From assembly GCA_035539855.1 (NCBI GenBank), contig DATLHO010000084.1, positions 1 through 8,892 of the forward strand: DNA of 8,892 nt. Direction: 5' to 3'. This DNA comes from DATLHO01 sp035539855 (GTDB taxonomy: Bacteria; Bacteroidota; Ignavibacteria; OLB7). The notes beneath the pieces are model-generated. The model saw only the letters and a list, made by a program, of their open reading frames with translations. It ran no database searches and was not told the origin of the DNA. Below, piece after piece: positions 7,150 through 8,892 of this stretch (its first letter is position 1; each line of letters begins with the position of its first letter). Both the position numbers and the translations under genes were made by a program.

Positions 7150-7923
7150 CTAGCCGTGGATCGGCTCGCCACTCGATGGACCGGGAGCGGGCCGTCGCGC
7201 ATAGTCGCCTCGCGAAAGCCATCGCTCGATGAAGCAGTACAGAACGATGAAGAGATAGCGCGAGCCCATCTCCTTGATCCTGAGCTTGGAGACGCCGGTC
7301 GTCCGGTTGATCCAGTCGCTTGGCAGCACGACGTAGCGATAGCCGCGAACGATGCTCTTGAGCGGCAGCTCGACCGTCAGATTGAAGTGATGCGAGAGGA
7401 TCGGCTGAAGTCCCTCGATCACGTGGCGCCGGTACAGCTTGAAGGCATTCGTGACGTCGTTGTAGCGCAGACCGAACAGGATCCGGATGAAGAGGTTCGC
7501 GCCACGGTTCATGGCCAGCTTCAGCTTCGGATAGTCATGGATCGTCGCCCCGGCGATGAACCGCGAGCCGAAGACGCAGTCGGCGTCGGCGGCGACCATC
7601 GCACGCCAGTATCGAACGAGATCCTCGGGCCTGTCCGACGCGTCGGCCATGACGATCGCGACCGCATCGCCGTCGAAGCACTCGAGTCCGCGTCGCACCG
7701 CGAAGCCGAAGCCATGCGGCGGCGTGTTGACGACGTGCCGCAGCGACGGCAGTCTCATCTCGAGCTCGCGAAGCACTTCCGCGGTCGCATCGGTCGAGTT
7801 GTCGTCGACGACGACGATCTCGTGCTCGATGCGGTCGGCGTCGAGCGCCTCGACGAGTCGCTCGACGGTCGAGCCGAGGCATTCGGCCTCGTTGTGGGCG
7901 GGGATGACGACGGAGAGCTTCAT
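7150..7923 (-). CDS. family 2 glycosyltransferase, polyprenyl-phosphate sugar transferase (DPM1-like)
   Basis: A protein of 257 residues with a clear GT-A fold. MKLSVVIPAHNEAECL opens the protein, followed by EIVVVDDNSTDAT (35-47), the nucleotide-binding segment. The metal-binding region is VMADASDRPEDL (91-102), a variant of the usual DADL-type motif. FGSRFIAGA (118-126) and NDVTNAFKLYRR (155-166) are characteristic of the dolichyl/polyprenyl-phosphate mannosyltransferase-like subgroup. The family moves a sugar from a nucleotide donor to a polyprenyl phosphate, or in some members directly to a glycan. There is no C-terminal GtrA-like multi-helix membrane domain; only one amphipathic hydrophobic stretch is seen near 222-235 (RYLFIVLYCFIERW), suggesting peripheral membrane association. 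The ATG at 7923 overlaps the stop of the upstream epimerase gene as ATGA, and a weak AGGG lies 4 bases before it. A longer in-frame extension to 7998 only shadows the epimerase gene. The pairing with a nucleotide-sugar epimerase suggests a shared sugar, but its identity cannot be read. Confidence 0.93.
   Translation of the reverse strand: MKLSVVIPAHNEAECLGSTVERLVEALDADRIEHEIVVVDDNSTDATAEVLRELEMRLPSLRHVVNTPPHGFGFAVRRGLECFDGDAVAIVMADASDRPEDLVRYWRAMVAADADCVFGSRFIAGATIHDYPKLKLAMNRGANLFIRILFGLRYNDVTNAFKLYRRHVIEGLQPILSHHFNLTVELPLKSIVRGYRYVVLPSDWINRTTGVSKLRIKEMGSRYLFIVLYCFIERWLSRGDYARRPAPGPSSGEPIHG
7920..7923 (-). promoter_or_regulatory. ATGA stop/start overlap (epimerase to GT2)
   Basis: The GT2 start and the epimerase TGA stop overlap by four bases as ATGA. 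It supports coupled synthesis of the two proteins and fixes the GT2 start at MKLSVVIPAHNE. Confidence 0.85.
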
Positions 7924-8892
7924 TGCACCCTGCCCTGCTCGAGGCCGGCCGCGACCATCTGCTCGACGATCGCCGCGAGGTCGTAGCGATAACTCCACTC
8001 AGGATAGTCCTGGCGGAACCGCCGCACGTCGCTGATCCACCAGATGTGATCTCCCGACCGGGCCTCGTCCGAAAGCGTGTAGCGCAGCTCGCGTCCGGTC
8101 ATGCTCTCGATCAGGTCGATCGCCTCGAGCACCGAGCAGTTGCTGTGACGCGACCCGCCGATGTTGTAGACCGCGCCGCCGACCGGGCGCTGGAAGAAGT
8201 GCCAGAAAGCGTTGACCAGATCGAACGAGTGGATGTTGTCGCGGACCTGCTTGCCCTTGTAGCCGAAGATCGTGTACGGCCGTCCGGTGATGCCGCACTT
8301 GACGAGGTATCCGAGAAAGCCGTGGAGCTCCGCCGCGCTGTGCGCCGGACCCGTCAGGCAGCCGCCGCGGAACACCACCGTCTTCATTCCGAAGTACCGG
8401 GCGTACTCCTGCACGAGAACGTCGGCCGCGACCTTGCTCGCGCCGAAGAGACTGTGCTTCGACTGGTCGATCGACATCGTCTCGTCGATGCCGTGCTCGG
8501 CCCAGCGGTGCGTCGACTCGAGCTCCCATCGCCGATCGAGCTCGACCATCGGCAGGTCGTTCGGCGTATCGCCGTAGACCTTGTTCGTCGACGTGAAGAT
8601 GAACACGGCCTCCGGCGCGTGCCGGCGCGTGGCCTCGAGCAGCGAAAGGGTGCCGTTGGCGTTGACGGTGAAGTCGGTGAACGGCTCGCGAGCCGCCCAG
8701 TCGTGACTCGGTTGCGCCGCCGTGTGTACGACGAGCGCGATGTCGCCGCCAAGCGAGGCGAAGAGCGCGTCGATCGCCGCAGTATCGCGGACGTCGATCG
8801 CGTGATGGCGGAAGCGCACGAGCGAGCCGGTGAGCTCGCGCGTGTTCCACTCGACCGAGCCATCGTCGCCGAAGAAATAGCTCCGCATGTGG
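7920..8892 (-). CDS. SDR nucleotide-sugar epimerase/dehydratase, CDP-paratose 2-epimerase-like (5' end beyond window)
   Basis: The reading frame runs into the window edge; about 324 codons are visible. The first Met (8888) is not the likely start, because homologues continue upstream with the Rossmann GxxGxxG loop, which is missing here; the segment MRSYFFGDDGSVEWN matches an internal stretch of that family. Visible extended-SDR landmarks, numbered from that Met: DVRD (32-35), HTAAQPSHDW (55-64), FTSTNKVYGD (98-107) with the conserved Ser/Thr, FGASK (148-152), VVFRGGCLTGP (171-181), GYKGKQVRDNIH (209-220) and YNIGG (241-245). The last two are common in CDP-tyvelose/paratose 2-epimerases. The active-site Tyr of YxxxK is replaced by Phe148 (TTC codon at 8447-8445), while Lys152 is kept. 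The enzyme is expected to act on a nucleotide-linked sugar with bound NAD, feeding the downstream glycosyltransferases. The exact substrate is uncertain, and the name is by resemblance. The stop overlaps the GT2 start (ATGA). Confidence 0.88.
   Translation of the reverse strand, partial: HMRSYFFGDDGSVEWNTRELTGSLVRFRHHAIDVRDTAAIDALFASLGGDIALVVHTAAQPSHDWAAREPFTDFTVNANGTLSLLEATRRHAPEAVFIFTSTNKVYGDTPNDLPMVELDRRWELESTHRWAEHGIDETMSIDQSKHSLFGASKVAADVLVQEYARYFGMKTVVFRGGCLTGPAHSAAELHGFLGYLVKCGITGRPYTIFGYKGKQVRDNIHSFDLVNAFWHFFQRPVGGAVYNIGGSRHSNCSVLEAIDLIESMTGRELRYTLSDEARSGDHIWWISDVRRFRQDYPEWSYRYDLAAIVEQMVAAGLEQGRVQ

Noticed and set aside
7152..7166. Small inverted repeat (AGCCG, five-base loop, CGGCT) at the end of the GT2 gene
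   Set aside because: The stem is only 5 base pairs, overlaps the stop codon and has no T-run after it, so it is not a credible terminator; chance is likely at this base composition.
7138..7986. A 282-codon open frame on the plus strand
   Set aside because: It is antisense to the GT2 gene, which has intact GT-A motifs; no family features are visible in the plus-strand product.

Overview
The window is a tightly packed stretch of seven genes, all transcribed on the minus strand (right to left). It is a piece of a cell-surface polysaccharide (O-antigen, capsule or exopolysaccharide type) gene cluster, with both ends cut by the window edges. No RNA gene, insertion sequence, CRISPR array or convincing terminator was seen. 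The DNA is strongly GC-rich. The best taxonomic clue is the 662-residue secreted protein in the middle. It has a signal peptide, the N-terminal layout common in Bacteroidota and relatives (a VLLVQMKGA-like stretch, then VQLVRVP), and a C-terminal type IX secretion sorting domain. With this base composition, that suggests a GC-rich member of the Bacteroidota/FCB group, such as Kapaibacteriota or Rhodothermia. This is an inference from style, not a proven placement.

Order of transcription: (1) 8892-7920, a 5'-truncated SDR nucleotide-sugar epimerase/dehydratase related to the CDP-paratose/tyvelose epimerase group, with Phe where the catalytic Tyr is expected. (2) 7923-7150, a family 2 glycosyltransferase of the polyprenyl-phosphate sugar (DPM1-like) type. 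(3) 7095-5107, the secreted glycine-rich T9SS protein. (4) 5101-3188, a glutamine-hydrolysing asparagine synthetase-like amidotransferase. (5) 3191-1737, a polytopic membrane protein of the O-antigen polymerase/ligase (Wzy/WaaL) type. (6) 1762-578, a family 4 glycosyltransferase. (7) 575-1, the N-terminal part of a second family 4 glycosyltransferase.

Most junctions are ATGA overlaps, short overlaps or gaps of a few bases, so the set is almost certainly one operon with translational coupling. The largest gap is about 54 bases, between the GT2 gene and the secreted protein. A plausible joint role is that the epimerase makes or modifies a nucleotide sugar, the GT2 charges a polyprenyl carrier or extends the chain, and the GT4 enzymes add further sugars. 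The amidotransferase may amidate a sugar acid or other acceptor, and the Wzy-like protein would polymerise or ligate repeat units at the membrane.

The most unusual element is the T9SS cargo protein inside the operon. In Porphyromonas gingivalis, T9SS cargo is attached to an anionic lipopolysaccharide, so this protein may be anchored to, or act with, the glycan made here. It carries a glycine-rich region with about four repeats of a strand-forming unit.
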